Positions 34,978 to 44,461 of a stretch of DNA of 64,000 nucleotides are shown piece by piece. The stretch spans positions 2,046,001-2,110,000 of the forward strand of contig NZ_FNTZ01000001.1 in NCBI RefSeq assembly GCF_900105555.1, given 5' to 3'. The notes under the pieces are model-generated. The model saw only the letters and a list, made by a program, of their open reading frames with translations, had not been told where the DNA came from and did not search any database. Each line of letters opens with the position of its first letter. Position 1 is the stretch's first letter. The stretch comes from Pseudomonas coleopterorum (lineage in GTDB: Bacteria; Pseudomonadota; Gammaproteobacteria; Pseudomonadales; Pseudomonadaceae). Both the position numbers and the translations under genes were made by a program.

Positions 34978-36405
34978 TCAGGAACGTGTTACCGACACCG
35001 ATTGCGGTACGTTCATTGCCGGCTTGCGGCTGGACAGTTCCTGCACCCGTTCATATTCCTCCTTCGACATCGGGACGGCATTGGGGTCGCCCAGGTCCTT
35101 GAGGCGTATGCGGTAGGTTTCACGGGTAGTGAACGCGGCGATTGCAGAGATGGCGCAGATGCCGAACGTCAATGCGCCGATTTTCAGGGGGATGTTTTCG
35201 GTTCCGGGAGGCGCAATGGTGACGAACAGGGCAGGGAGGAACGCCGTGCAGGCCACGCCGATGTTCTGACCGATTGCCATACCCGTGACACGAACCCGGG
35301 TACGGAACAGTTCGGGGAACAAGCTTGGAAACACACCGTTGAACCCTTGGTACGCCACGCCCCACATGAGCAGCGACAGAATCAGCGACAGCCACAGGTT
35401 GTGAATGCTGATCGCGTAGAGATAGGCGAATGACAGCAGCCCGCCGCACAGGACTCCCACGATGACTGGAGGTCGGCGGCCGATCCTGTCAGACAGCTTT
35501 CCAACGAAGGGGATGAGAATGACTGCACACAAATTCCCCAGGACAGGGATCCACATGAATACACCGGATGGGAAGCCAATACCGTAGGCAGGCTGGACTG
35601 CATAGGTTGCGCCGAAGACCGAGGCGACGATGGCAAGCACCGCGGAGAGCGCCATGCAGATCACCCGCAGTACATCTCGCCAGCTTTGCGTGATCACTTC
35701 GACCACAGGCAATTTCTCGGGTTGAGCGTGAGTCTTCGCTTCGGTGAACACCGGAGCTTCATGAACTTCACGGCGGATGATCCAACCGGCCACCAGTACC
35801 ACGGCGCTCAGCAGGAACGGAATCCGCCAGCCCCAGGCAGCGAACTGATCGGCAGGCATGAATTGGGCGAGCGGGAGGAATACTGCAGCGGCCAGGAGTT
35901 GCCCGGCCTGTACGCCTTGCAGCGTGAAGCTGGCGAAGTATCCGCGACGCCCGTCGGGTGCATGCTCCAGGGTCATTGAACTGGCGCAGGATACTTCGCC
36001 TGCGACGGCGAAGCCTTGCACCAGGCGCAGGAAAATCAATATCGCCGGCGCCCATATACCGATCTGCTGGTAGGTGGGAAGCAGCCCGATGCTCAGCGTG
36101 GAGAAACCCATCAGGAACATGCAATAGACCAGCACGGTCTTGCGTCCATGTCGGTCGCCCAGATGTCCCAGCACCACGGCACCGATCGGTCGGGCGACGT
36201 AGCCGACACCGAAACTGGCCAGCGAGACGATGATGCCGACAGTGGGGTTGTCTGTCGGAAAGAACAGTTGCGGGAAAAGCAGCGCCGCAGCAGTGGCGTA
36301 GATGAAAAAGTCGTAGTACTCCAGCGCCGATCCTATCCACCCGCTGGCGGCGGCTTTCCTCGACTGGCGCTTGGAATTCGGGTCGGGTTGCAAGGTATCG
36401 CTCAT
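34978..36405 (-). CDS. MHS-family MFS transporter (proton symporter)
   Basis: A 475-residue transporter of the metabolite:H+ symporter branch (ShiA, KgtP, ProP-like). SGWIGSALEYYDFFIYATAA is the branch's N-terminal signature, GHLGDRHGRKT and GKLSDRIGRRP are the two MFS loop motifs, and LRLVQGFAVAGE is the conserved TM4 stretch. Twelve hydrophobic segments fit. The start at 36405 has GGAG 8 bp upstream; an open frame to 36600 is not used. As the cluster's only transporter it should import the substrate that the Gfo/Idh, isomerase and SDR degrade; members take organic acids such as shikimate. Confidence 0.9.
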   Translation of the reverse strand: MSDTLQPDPNSKRQSRKAAASGWIGSALEYYDFFIYATAAALLFPQLFFPTDNPTVGIIVSLASFGVGYVARPIGAVVLGHLGDRHGRKTVLVYCMFLMGFSTLSIGLLPTYQQIGIWAPAILIFLRLVQGFAVAGEVSCASSMTLEHAPDGRRGYFASFTLQGVQAGQLLAAAVFLPLAQFMPADQFAAWGWRIPFLLSAVVLVAGWIIRREVHEAPVFTEAKTHAQPEKLPVVEVITQSWRDVLRVICMALSAVLAIVASVFGATYAVQPAYGIGFPSGVFMWIPVLGNLCAVILIPFVGKLSDRIGRRPPVIVGVLCGGLLSFAYLYAISIHNLWLSLILSLLMWGVAYQGFNGVFPSLFPELFRTRVRVTGMAIGQNIGVACTAFLPALFVTIAPPGTENIPLKIGALTFGICAISAIAAFTTRETYRIRLKDLGDPNAVPMSKEEYERVQELSSRKPAMNVPQSVSVTRS

Positions 36406-36467
36406 GGGATTGCTCCAGGATTTTATTATTGTAACGGCGTTCCACTTGTAATGTTGTTCTTGAAAGG

Positions 36468-36475
36468 TTGTTTCG
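36468..36475. promoter_or_regulatory. Motif CGAAACAA upstream of the MHS transporter
   Basis: TTGTTTCG on the plus strand (CGAAACAA on the gene strand) lies 63-70 bp upstream of the transporter start; a related TTGTTC is at 36454-36459. It matches the core of the repeated motif upstream of SDR and the isomerase, suggesting a shared regulator. Confidence 0.35.
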
Positions 36476-36692
36476 TCAAGCGGTCTGCACGCCGGTACGC
36501 GCGCTGTGGTCGCAATCCAGCGCCTGGGCGAGGGGTCGCAATGGCTTTGGCGCACCGTTGCTCGAGTAACCCTTTGCTTTCCTTGCACAATCTTGGACAA
36601 TCACGCCCCTTTTCAAGGCCGGGGCGCTGCCAGCTGCACGTTTTTCCGCTTCCGGCCATCGATTGAACACCGGCAAGCGGAGATTCGAACGG

Positions 36693-37970
36693 ATGAACGA
36701 GCAAGCCAACAGCCTTGACCCCCGATACGCGCAGGCGCCCGCCGCGCTGACGCCCTGGAACCGCCACGACACCACATGGATGCTGGGCCTGTTCGGCACC
36801 GCGATCGGCGCCGGCACGCTGTTTCTGCCGATCAACGCCGGCCTCGGCGGCTTCTGGCCACTGATGATTCTGGCAGTGCTCGCCTTTCCGATGACCTACT
36901 ATGCGCACCAGGGCCTGACTCGCTTCGTGCTGTCCGGACGTGCCGGGACCGACATCACCGACGTCGTGGAAGAGCATTTCGGCATCAAGGCCGGGGCGTT
37001 GATCACGCTGCTCTATTTCTTCGCCATCTTTCCGATCCTGCTGATCTACAGCGTCGGCCTGACCAATACCGTCGGCAGCTTCATGGAGCACCAGCTGGGC
37101 ATGCAGACCCCGCCGCGGGCGGTGTTGGCGCTGGTATTGATCCTGGGCCTGTTGATCGTGGTGCGTTGTGGCGAGCAATTCATCGTCAAGGCGATGAGCC
37201 TCATGGTCTATCCGTTCATCGTTGCACTGTTGCTGCTGGCCTCGTACCTGATCCCCCATTGGAACGGCGGCATTCTCGCCACCGCAGGTGAGATGCCCGC
37301 GCCGGGCGCGTTCATTCATACCCTGTGGCTGGCGATTCCAGTCATGGTGTTCTCGTTCAACCACTCGCCGATCATCTCGGCCTTCGCGGTGGACCAGAAA
37401 CGCCGCTACGGGGAGTACGCCGACCAACGCAGCAGCCAGATCCTGGCCCGCGCCCATGGCTTGATGGTGGTGCTGGTGCTGTTCTTCGTGTTCAGCTGCG
37501 TGCTGACCCTGTCGCCTGCGCAGTTGGCCGAGGCCAAGGCGCAGAACCTGTCGATCCTGTCCTACCTGGCCAATCACTTCAGCAACCCGGTGATTGCCTT
37601 CGCCGCGCCATTGATCGCGATCGTGGCGATCGCCAAGTCGTTCCTGGGCCACTACATCGGCGCCAGCGAAGGCATCAAGGGCCTGGTGCTGAAGTCCGGC
37701 CGCCGTCCCAACCCCAAGGCCCTTGATCGTTTCACTGCATTGTTCATGTTGCTGGTCTGCTGGCTGGTCGCCACGCTCAACCCGAACATCGTGCGCATGA
37801 TCGAGAGCTTCGGCGGACCGGTCATTGCCGCCTTGTTGTTTCTCATGCCGATGTACGCGATCCGTCGCGTGCCGGCCATGCGCAAGTACGCTGGGCACAT
37901 GTCCAACGTATTCGTGACGCTGGTCGGCCTGGTGGCTATCTCGGCGCTGGTCTATTCCCTGAGCGTGTGA
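36693..37970 (+). CDS. HAAAP-family amino acid (serine-type) permease
   Basis: A 425-residue membrane protein with eleven hydrophobic segments of the hydroxy/aromatic amino acid permease family. LGLFGTAIGAGTLFLPINAG after an N-terminal polar segment is the family signature (as in SdaC, TdcC); VFSFNHSPIISAF and AIAKSFLGHYIGASEG are also typical. Serine or threonine import with H+ is the most likely role. The start at 36693 has GGAG 10 bp upstream; an ORF start ten codons earlier is weaker. It is divergent from the MHS transporter and does not look part of that cluster. Confidence 0.85.
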   Translation: MNEQANSLDPRYAQAPAALTPWNRHDTTWMLGLFGTAIGAGTLFLPINAGLGGFWPLMILAVLAFPMTYYAHQGLTRFVLSGRAGTDITDVVEEHFGIKAGALITLLYFFAIFPILLIYSVGLTNTVGSFMEHQLGMQTPPRAVLALVLILGLLIVVRCGEQFIVKAMSLMVYPFIVALLLLASYLIPHWNGGILATAGEMPAPGAFIHTLWLAIPVMVFSFNHSPIISAFAVDQKRRYGEYADQRSSQILARAHGLMVVLVLFFVFSCVLTLSPAQLAEAKAQNLSILSYLANHFSNPVIAFAAPLIAIVAIAKSFLGHYIGASEGIKGLVLKSGRRPNPKALDRFTALFMLLVCWLVATLNPNIVRMIESFGGPVIAALLFLMPMYAIRRVPAMRKYAGHMSNVFVTLVGLVAISALVYSLSV

Positions 37971-38058
37971 CCAAGCCTGTTACACTGACCACCGATGCCC
38001 GACCTGCGGCGGCCGATTTGCGGTCAGTCCAGGGCGGGCGCGCACCGAGGTGGTAGCG

Positions 38059-38553
38059 ATGGACGAAGTACAGCAACTGGCTGACATGCTCCAGCAACAT
38101 GCCGCAACCCAGCAACGCCAGCAACAGGCGTTCAAGGACCAATGCCAGCACTGGCGGGACAGTATCCAAGCCCTGTTCGCTCAGATCGAAACCTGGCTGG
38201 CGCCACTCACCGAGCGGCAGCTGCTGGTGATCGAGCGCACGCCCTGGGTGGCCACCAGCAGCACCTACCCCAGCGATCATTCGCCCTTCATCAGCGAGTC
38301 CCTGGCGATCATTCTGGCGCAGCGTCGGGTCGAGCTGGTGCCGCAGGTCATGGGGCAGGGCGGGGCGATGGTCATTGCCGTGGCAGGCCTGACCTCGGAT
38401 CGTCACGGAAGTATTTCCATCGTCAAGGACTCGGCCGACGGCGCCTGGTTCTGGCGCAAGGATCGCGGTACCAAGGAGGCAGAATCCAGTCAGCTGGATG
38501 CGCATTTTTTCGCTCAGCAGTTGCAGGGGCTGATTCCCAAGTCTCGCGACTGA
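38059..38553 (+). CDS. Conserved hypothetical protein, 164 aa
   Basis: A 164-residue soluble protein. Residues 5-35 are Gln-rich and likely helical (LADMLQQHAATQQRQQQAF). The rest has ERQLLVIERTPWVATSSTYP and GQGGAMVIAVAGLTSDRHGS, ending with SQLDAHFFAQQLQGLIP. I do not recognise a domain. GAGGTGG stands 5 bp before the ATG at 38059; a GTG three codons earlier is in frame. It follows the permease by 88 bp. The composition supports a real gene. Confidence 0.7.
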   Translation: MDEVQQLADMLQQHAATQQRQQQAFKDQCQHWRDSIQALFAQIETWLAPLTERQLLVIERTPWVATSSTYPSDHSPFISESLAIILAQRRVELVPQVMGQGGAMVIAVAGLTSDRHGSISIVKDSADGAWFWRKDRGTKEAESSQLDAHFFAQQLQGLIPKSRD

Positions 38554-38688
38554 TCAGGGCTGCGCTGTCGACGACGGGTGTACAGGTCTTGAAGTGCTGA
38601 AACGCTTCTTCGAATGATCAGTACGATAATTTTATATCCTTATGTTTCAGCAGCTTATCGGAATCTTCGAGTAGGCCGAAAACTCCCG

Positions 38689-38717
38689 TTGCGCCTGCGT
38701 GAAAGCAGGTATATACC
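38689..38717 (+). promoter_or_regulatory. Candidate sigma-70 promoter for the DUF1652 gene
   Basis: TTGCGC (38689-38694), 17 bp, TATACC (38712-38717), 85 bp before the DUF1652 start. The rest of the 249-bp gap 38554-38802 is AT-richer than its surroundings and holds no gene that I can see. Confidence 0.4.
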
Positions 38718-38802
38718 TTGAGAAACACGAAACGTTCTGCAGTCCCGAGACCGAATGCGTCACGGGTGGGACGCCAATCACCGGCTCCAAAGGAGATTGA
38801 CC

Positions 38803-39066
38803 ATGCTGCCCCCCGGACTCAGCGCGCTGGAACTGCGCAGGCTCGTCGAACTGGCGTTTCTGCCCCAGAAATGCGTGTGTACAGTCACTGGCGACCAGTC
38901 AGTGTGCGTGAAGTTGATGAATCCGCAGACCGATGAACTCGAGATGGTCAGGACGGACATTCCTCTTGACCGCGTCACCAATGCTCGAGAGCGCGCAAGG
39001 CTGGTGCACGAACTGCGGGCGCGGCCTCGGCCAGCAGTCGCGGAAGCCCATGCCAGAGCCGGTTGA
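38803..39066 (+). CDS. DUF1652 protein
   Basis: An 87-residue protein with the DUF1652 layout: SALELRRLVELAFLPQKCVC at the N-terminus, a short beta region (VCVKLMNPQTDELEMV) and a C-terminal helix LVHELRARPRP. The family is small, restricted mainly to Pseudomonas and of unknown function. AAAGGAG stands 8 bp before the ATG at 38803; the open frame upstream is not used. It is alone between a hypothetical gene and tpx. Confidence 0.8.
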   Translation: MLPPGLSALELRRLVELAFLPQKCVCTVTGDQSVCVKLMNPQTDELEMVRTDIPLDRVTNARERARLVHELRARPRPAVAEAHARAG

Positions 39067-39190
39067 TGTGTTTCCCCGAGCAGCCTGGGTGCAGCGGTGT
39101 GCAGAACTTTTATTTTCACTTTGCGCATAGGCCGTACGGCTGTTTTCATGCTTAACTTTGCCCTTTCTCAATCCGAAAAGGACAAGGCTC

Positions 39191-39691
39191 ATGGCTCAAG
39201 TGACGCACAAAGGCAACGCCATCAAAGTGGACGGCGAGCTTCCTCAGATCGGCGCTCAGGGCCCGGCGTTCACCCTGGTCGGCGGCGGGCTGGCTGACGT
39301 TTCGCTGCAAAGCCTGGCCGGCAAGCGCAAGGTGCTGAACATTTTCCCAAGCATCGATACCCCGACCTGCGCTACCTCGGTACGCAAGTTCAATGCTCAG
39401 GCCAACGACGTGGCCAATACCGCCATCCTGTGCATCTCGGCTGACCTGCCGTTCGCCCAGGCCCGTTTCTGCGGTGCCGAAGGCCTGGAGAACGTGCAGA
39501 ACCTGTCGACCTTCCGCGCCCATGACTTTCACCGCGCCTATGGCGTCGACATCGCCGAAGGCGCCCTCAAGGGCCTGACCGCCCGCGCCGTCGTCGTTCT
39601 CGATGAGAACGACAAGGTGCTGTACAGCGAACTGGTCCCGGAAATCGGCCAGGAACCCGACTACGCGGCGGCCCTCGCTGTCTTGAAGTAA
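39191..39691 (+). CDS. tpx: Thiol peroxidase Tpx
   Basis: A 166-residue atypical 2-Cys peroxiredoxin that reduces hydrogen and alkyl peroxides with thioredoxin. Peroxidatic C60 lies in [10 protein letters not shown] and resolving C94 in ARFCGAEG; the length is normal. AAAGGACAAGG precedes the ATG at 39191. The frame is open upstream, but MAQVTHKGN is the usual start. It lies alone, with REPIN repeats immediately after its stop. Confidence 0.96.
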   Translation: MAQVTHKGNAIKVDGELPQIGAQGPAFTLVGGGLADVSLQSLAGKRKVLNIFPSIDTPTCATSVRKFNAQANDVANTAILCISADLPFAQARFCGAEGLENVQNLSTFRAHDFHRAYGVDIAEGALKGLTARAVVVLDENDKVLYSELVPEIGQEPDYAAALAVLK

Positions 39692-39699
39692 CGTATTCC

Positions 39700-39790
39700 C
39701 TGTAGCAGAAGCGCAAGCCGCGTCCGGTGGCACCGCGTGGGGTCAGATGCTCCGCGTAGCCCGTGACGCGGCTCGCGCCGCTGCTACAGG
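39700..39790. repeat. REPIN element, copy 1 (91 bp)
   Basis: It starts CTGTAGCAGAAGCGCAAGCC and ends with the inverted GACGCGGCTCGCGCCGCTGC plus TACAGG, so the two REP arms can fold into one hairpin around a shared central sequence. It begins 8 bp after the tpx stop. Confidence 0.85.
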
Positions 39791-39802
39791 GGTGCGATGT
39801 CG

Positions 39803-39893
39803 CTGTAGCAGCGGCGCAAGCCGCGTCCGGTGGCACCGCGCAGGGTCAGATGCTCCGCGTAGCCCGTGACGCGGCTTGCGCCGCTGCTGCAGG
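39803..39893. repeat. REPIN element, copy 2 (91 bp)
   Basis: Nearly identical to copy 1 and the same length, starting CTGTAGCAGCGGCGCAAGCC, 12 bp after copy 1 ends. The centre GGGTCAGATGCTCCGCGTAG is shared by both copies, so this is a recent tandem duplication of a whole REPIN. It resembles the REP arms at 20806-20868. Confidence 0.85.
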
Positions 39894-40013
39894 TTGATCG
39901 CCTGTAACCCCCGCTGCATTTCCGGCCAAGGTAAATTGCCCGTAAAGGCGCTTTGCTTATGCCCGCCGACTCCTTATCGTTCAGCCTCCTCAAAGTAGAA
40001 GTCCTCCCGCACA

Positions 40014-41309
40014 ATGGTCGATCATTCAAAGCAGTCCCCAGGTCCCCGTAAATCGCGTCGCTGGCTGTTCGGCCTGTTGATGGTGCTGGTTGTCGCCGTA
40101 TTGTGCTGGTGGTTCTGGCCGGCCAAGAAAAGCCCGGAGAGCGGCGCCGCCGCGCCCGCCAGCGCAGGGCGCAATGCAGGTTCCGCGCGCCCCGGTTTCG
40201 GCGGTTCGGCCGAGCCCACCCCGGTGCGGGTAGCCGATGTGGTCACCGGTGACTTCCCGGTGTACTACAAGGCGCTGGGCACGGTGACCGCGATCAATAC
40301 TGTCAATGTGCGCAGCCGTGTGGCCGGGGAGCTGGTCAAGGTCAACTTCCAGGAGGGGCAGCGAGTCAAGGCTGGCGACCTGCTGGCGGAAATCGACCCG
40401 CGCAGCTATGAAATCGCCTTGCAGCAAGCCCAGGGGACGCTGGCGCAGAACCAGGCACAACTCAAAAACGCGCAGATCGACCTGCAGCGTTACAAAGGCC
40501 TGTTCGCCGAAGACAGCATCGCTCGCCAGACCCTGGATACCCAGCAGGCGCTGGTGGGGCAGTACCAGGGCACCATCCAGACCAACCAGGCAGCGGTCAA
40601 CGACGCCAAACTCAACCTGGACTTCACCCGCATTCGCGCACCCATCGCCGGTCGGCTGGGACTGCGCCAACTCGACATCGGCAACCTGGTGGCTGCCAAC
40701 GACACCAGCGTGCTGGTGGTGATCACCCAGGTACAACCGATCACCGTGGCTTTCACCCTGCCTGAAAGCGAACTCACACCAGTGCTGGCGCGTTACCGCA
40801 GCGGCGCCAAACTTACCGTGGAAGCCTGGGACCGGGGCGATACGCGCAAGCAGGCCACCGGCGTGTTGGGCAGTCTGGACAACCAGATCGACACCACCAC
40901 CGGTACCCTGAAGTTCAAGGCTCTCTTCGATAACCAGGACGAAGCCCTGTTCCCCAACCAGTTCGTCAACGTGCGTCTGCTCTCCGACATCCTCAAAGGG
41001 GTGGTGCTGGTGCCTTCGGCAGCCGTTCAGTACGGCGTCGACGGCACTTTCGTCTACGCCATGGACGGTAACGACAAGGTCAAGATCCGTCAGCTCAAGG
41101 TGGGCCCCACCGACGGCGCCAATACTGTGGTCGAACAAGGTCTGGCCCAAGGTGATCGGGTCGTGCTCGAAGGCACCGATCGGTTGCGCGATGGCAGCCG
41201 GGTCGAAGTGGTCGATGACAGCGCCAAGGTGCCTACCACGCCGGGGCAGCATCTGCAGGGCCAGGATGGCGCCGGTGTGCCGGGCGAGAAGGGCAAGACC
41301 GGGGCATGA
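40014..41309 (+). CDS. muxA: RND efflux periplasmic adaptor MuxA/MdtA
   Basis: A 431-residue membrane-fusion protein. One N-terminal membrane anchor (about 17-34, [18 protein letters not shown]) precedes a Gly/Ala/Ser-rich linker, then lipoyl halves ([14 protein letters not shown] and [20 protein letters not shown]) flank a helical hairpin, with beta-barrel and membrane-proximal domains after. It bridges the MuxB/MuxC pumps to the outer-membrane channel. The ATG at 40014 lacks a strong Shine-Dalgarno. It is first of a four-gene operon with two RND permeases in sequence, the MuxABC-OpmB/MdtABC layout, and its stop overlaps the next gene by ATGA. Confidence 0.93.
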   Translation: MVDHSKQSPGPRKSRRWLFGLLMVLVVAVLCWWFWPAKKSPESGAAAPASAGRNAGSARPGFGGSAEPTPVRVADVVTGDFPVYYKALGTVTAINTVNVRSRVAGELVKVNFQEGQRVKAGDLLAEIDPRSYEIALQQAQGTLAQNQAQLKNAQIDLQRYKGLFAEDSIARQTLDTQQALVGQYQGTIQTNQAAVNDAKLNLDFTRIRAPIAGRLGLRQLDIGNLVAANDTSVLVVITQVQPITVAFTLPESELTPVLARYRSGAKLTVEAWDRGDTRKQATGVLGSLDNQIDTTTGTLKFKALFDNQDEALFPNQFVNVRLLSDILKGVVLVPSAAVQYGVDGTFVYAMDGNDKVKIRQLKVGPTDGANTVVEQGLAQGDRVVLEGTDRLRDGSRVEVVDDSAKVPTTPGQHLQGQDGAGVPGEKGKTGA

Positions 41310-44300
41310 ATATCTCGCGGCTGTTCATCCTGCGCCCTGTCGCCACGACCTTGACCATGCTCGCCATCGTACTGGCGGGCGTGCTCGCCTATCGATTGCT
41401 GCCGGTGTCGGCGCTGCCGCAGGTCGACTACCCGACGATTCGCGTCATGACGCTGTACCCCGGCGCCAGCCCGCAGGTGATGACCAGCGCGGTCACCGCG
41501 CCGCTTGAACGCCAGTTCGGGCAGATGCCCGGCCTGACCCAGATGGCCTCGACCAGCTCGGGCGGCGCGTCGGTGCTGACCTTGCGCTTCAGCCTCGAGA
41601 TCAACATGGACGTCGCCGAGCAGCAGGTGCAGGCCGCGATCAACGCCGCCAGCAACCTGCTGCCCTCGGACCTGCCCGCGCCGCCGGTGTACAACAAGGT
41701 CAACCCGGCCGACACCCCGGTGCTGACCATCGCCATCAGTTCCAAGACCATGCCGCTGCCCAAGCTCAACGACCTGGTCGACACCCGCATGGCGCAGAAG
41801 ATCGCGCAGATCAGCGGCGTGGGCATGGTCAGCATCGCCGGTGGTCAGCGTCAGGCGGTCCGTATCAAGGTCAATCCTGAAGCGCTCGCGGCCAATGGTT
41901 TGAACCTGTCCGACGTGCGCACCTTGATCGGCGCGTCCAACGTCAACCAGCCCAAGGGCAACTTCGATGGCCCCACGCGGGTGTCGATGCTCGACGCCAA
42001 CGACCAACTGCGTTCGCCCGAGGAATACGCCAACCTGATCCTGGCGTACAACAACGGCGGCCCGCTGCGGCTGCGTGACGTTGCGCAGATCGTCGACGGC
42101 GCCGAAAACGAACGGCTGGCTGCCTGGGCCAACCAGAATCAGGCGGTGTTGCTCAACATCCAGCGTCAACCGGGCGCCAACGTCATCGACGTGGTCGATC
42201 GGATCAAGGCGCTGCTGCCCACGATCACCGACACCATGCCGGCCGGGCTCGACGTTACGGTGCTGACCGACCGCACCCAGACCATCCGCGCGTCGGTGAC
42301 CGACGTCCAGCACGAATTGCTGATCGCCATTGCCCTCGTGGTCATGGTCACGTTCCTGTTCCTGCGCCGCTTCAGCGCGACCCTGATTCCTTCCATCGCC
42401 GTACCGCTGTCGCTGGTAGGCACCTTCGGGGTGATGTACCTGGCCGGGTTTTCGATCAACAACCTGACCCTCATGGCCCTGACCGTGGCCACGGGCTTCG
42501 TGGTCGACGATGCCATCGTGATGCTGGAAAACATCTCGCGCCACATCGAGGAAGGCGAGACACCGATGCAGGCTGCGCTCAAGGGGGCGCGGCAGATCAG
42601 CTTCACCCTGCTGTCGCTGACGTTTTCGCTGATTGCGGTGCTGATCCCGCTGCTGTTCATGGCTGATGTGGTTGGCCGCCTGTTCCGTGAATTCGCCATC
42701 ACCCTGGCCGTGGCCATCCTCATTTCCCTGGTGGTCTCACTGACGCTGACCCCGATGATGTGCGCGCGCCTGCTCAAGCGCGAGCCCAAGGAAGAGGAAC
42801 AGAGCCGCTTCTACAAGGCCAGTGGCGCCTGGATCGACTGGCTGATCGCCCGTTACGGTGGCGGCCTGCGCTGGGTGTTGCGGCACCAGCCGCTGACCCT
42901 GCTGGTCGCCGTCGCCACCCTGGGCCTGACCGTGCTCCTGTACCTGGTGGTGCCCAAGGGCTTCTTCCCCGTGCAGGACACCGGCGTCATCCAGGGTATC
43001 TCCGAGGCGCCGCAGTCGATTTCCTTCAAGGCCATGGGCGAGCGACAGCAGGACCTGGCCAGGATCATCCTGCAGGACCCGGCCGTCTCCAGCCTGTCTT
43101 CGTACATCGGCGTGGACGGTGACAACGCCACGCTCAACAGTGGACGCTTGCTGATCAACCTCAAGCCCCACAGCGAACGCGACCTCACGGCCAGCCAGGT
43201 CATCGCGCGCCTGCAGCCCGAGGTCGACAAGCTGCTCGGCGTGCGCCTGTTCATGCAGCCGGTGCAGGACCTGACCATCGAGGATCGGGTCAGCCGCACT
43301 CAGTACCAGTTCAGCCTGTCCTCCCCGGACGCCGACCTGCTCGCCACCTGGAGCGCCCGTCTGGTGGACGCGCTGAAGCAGCGCCCTGAACTCACCGATG
43401 TGGCCAGCGACCTGCAGGACAAGGGCCTGCAGGTGTACCTGGTGATCGACCGCGATGCGGCCAAGCGGGTCGGGGTGGATGTCGCCGATATCACCGACGC
43501 GCTGTACGACGCCTTCGGTCAGCGACAGATTTCGACCATCTACACCCAGTCCAGCCAGTACCGAGTGGTGCTGCAGGCTACCGACGCCAGCACCCTCGGG
43601 CCGCAGGCGCTGGAGCGGATCTACGTCAAGGCCAGCGTCAACGGCACGGGCACGACCAATCAGACGGCCGACAGCGACACCACTGCCACCAGCGGCACCC
43701 AGGTGCGCCTGTCGAGCCTGGCCCACATCGAACAGCGCCAGGCCCAGTTGGCCATCGCGCACATCGGTCAGTTCCCGGCGGTGATGATGTCGTTCAACCT
43801 CGCCGATGGTGTGGCGCTGGGCAAGGCGGTCGACGTCATCGAACAGGTGCAGCGCGACATTGGCATGCCGCTGGGCGTGCAGACCCAGTTCCAGGGCGCT
43901 GCCGAAGCCTTCCAGGCGTCGTTGCAGAGCACCCTGCTGCTGGTGCTGGCGGCCATCGTCACCATGTACATCGTGCTGGGCGTGCTCTACGAGAGCTACA
44001 TCCATCCGATCACCATTCTCTCGACCTTGCCCTCGGCGGCGGTGGGCGCCTTGCTCGCGCTGCTGATCAGCGGCAACGACCTGGGCATGATCGCGATCAT
44101 CGGCATCATCCTGTTGATCGGTATCGTCAAGAAGAACGCGATCATGATGATCGACTTCGCCCTGGAGGCCGAACGCAATCAGGGGCTGGATCCCGAGACC
44201 GCGATTTACCAGGCTGCGCTCCTGCGTTTCCGGCCGATCCTCATGACCACCATGGCCGCGCTGTTCGGCGCGGTGCCGCTGATGCTCGCCAGCGGCTCGG

Positions 44301-44461
44301 GTGCCGAGTTGCGCCAGCCACTGGGCCTGGTGATGGTCGGCGGGCTGCTGGTGAGCCAGGTGCTGACGCTGTTCACCACGCCTGTCATCTACCTGTACTT
44401 CGACCGCCTGGGTCGACGCTGGGGGCGCCGACCAGCCGCCGTGGAACAGGCTGAATCATGA
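41306..44461 (+). CDS. muxB: RND efflux permease MuxB/MdtB
   Basis: A 1051-residue inner-membrane proton/drug antiporter of the HAE1-RND family with twelve membrane segments and two large periplasmic loops. The proton-relay aspartates are in [19 protein letters not shown] and the TM10 lysine in [16 protein letters not shown]. MdtB/MuxB pumps form heterotrimers with MdtC/MuxC, consistent with the second permease gene that follows with an ATGA overlap. Known substrates of orthologues include novobiocin, aztreonam, macrolides and bile-type amphiphiles; none can be assigned from sequence. Confidence 0.94.
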   Translation: MNISRLFILRPVATTLTMLAIVLAGVLAYRLLPVSALPQVDYPTIRVMTLYPGASPQVMTSAVTAPLERQFGQMPGLTQMASTSSGGASVLTLRFSLEINMDVAEQQVQAAINAASNLLPSDLPAPPVYNKVNPADTPVLTIAISSKTMPLPKLNDLVDTRMAQKIAQISGVGMVSIAGGQRQAVRIKVNPEALAANGLNLSDVRTLIGASNVNQPKGNFDGPTRVSMLDANDQLRSPEEYANLILAYNNGGPLRLRDVAQIVDGAENERLAAWANQNQAVLLNIQRQPGANVIDVVDRIKALLPTITDTMPAGLDVTVLTDRTQTIRASVTDVQHELLIAIALVVMVTFLFLRRFSATLIPSIAVPLSLVGTFGVMYLAGFSINNLTLMALTVATGFVVDDAIVMLENISRHIEEGETPMQAALKGARQISFTLLSLTFSLIAVLIPLLFMADVVGRLFREFAITLAVAILISLVVSLTLTPMMCARLLKREPKEEEQSRFYKASGAWIDWLIARYGGGLRWVLRHQPLTLLVAVATLGLTVLLYLVVPKGFFPVQDTGVIQGISEAPQSISFKAMGERQQDLARIILQDPAVSSLSSYIGVDGDNATLNSGRLLINLKPHSERDLTASQVIARLQPEVDKLLGVRLFMQPVQDLTIEDRVSRTQYQFSLSSPDADLLATWSARLVDALKQRPELTDVASDLQDKGLQVYLVIDRDAAKRVGVDVADITDALYDAFGQRQISTIYTQSSQYRVVLQATDASTLGPQALERIYVKASVNGTGTTNQTADSDTTATSGTQVRLSSLAHIEQRQAQLAIAHIGQFPAVMMSFNLADGVALGKAVDVIEQVQRDIGMPLGVQTQFQGAAEAFQASLQSTLLLVLAAIVTMYIVLGVLYESYIHPITILSTLPSAAVGALLALLISGNDLGMIAIIGIILLIGIVKKNAIMMIDFALEAERNQGLDPETAIYQAALLRFRPILMTTMAALFGAVPLMLASGSGAELRQPLGLVMVGGLLVSQVLTLFTTPVIYLYFDRLGRRWGRRPAAVEQAES

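Noticed and set aside
38778..39192. Minus frames opposite the DUF1652 and tpx promoter region
   Set aside because: No ribosome site and no domain; the plus DUF1652 gene has a strong Shine-Dalgarno and a promoter.
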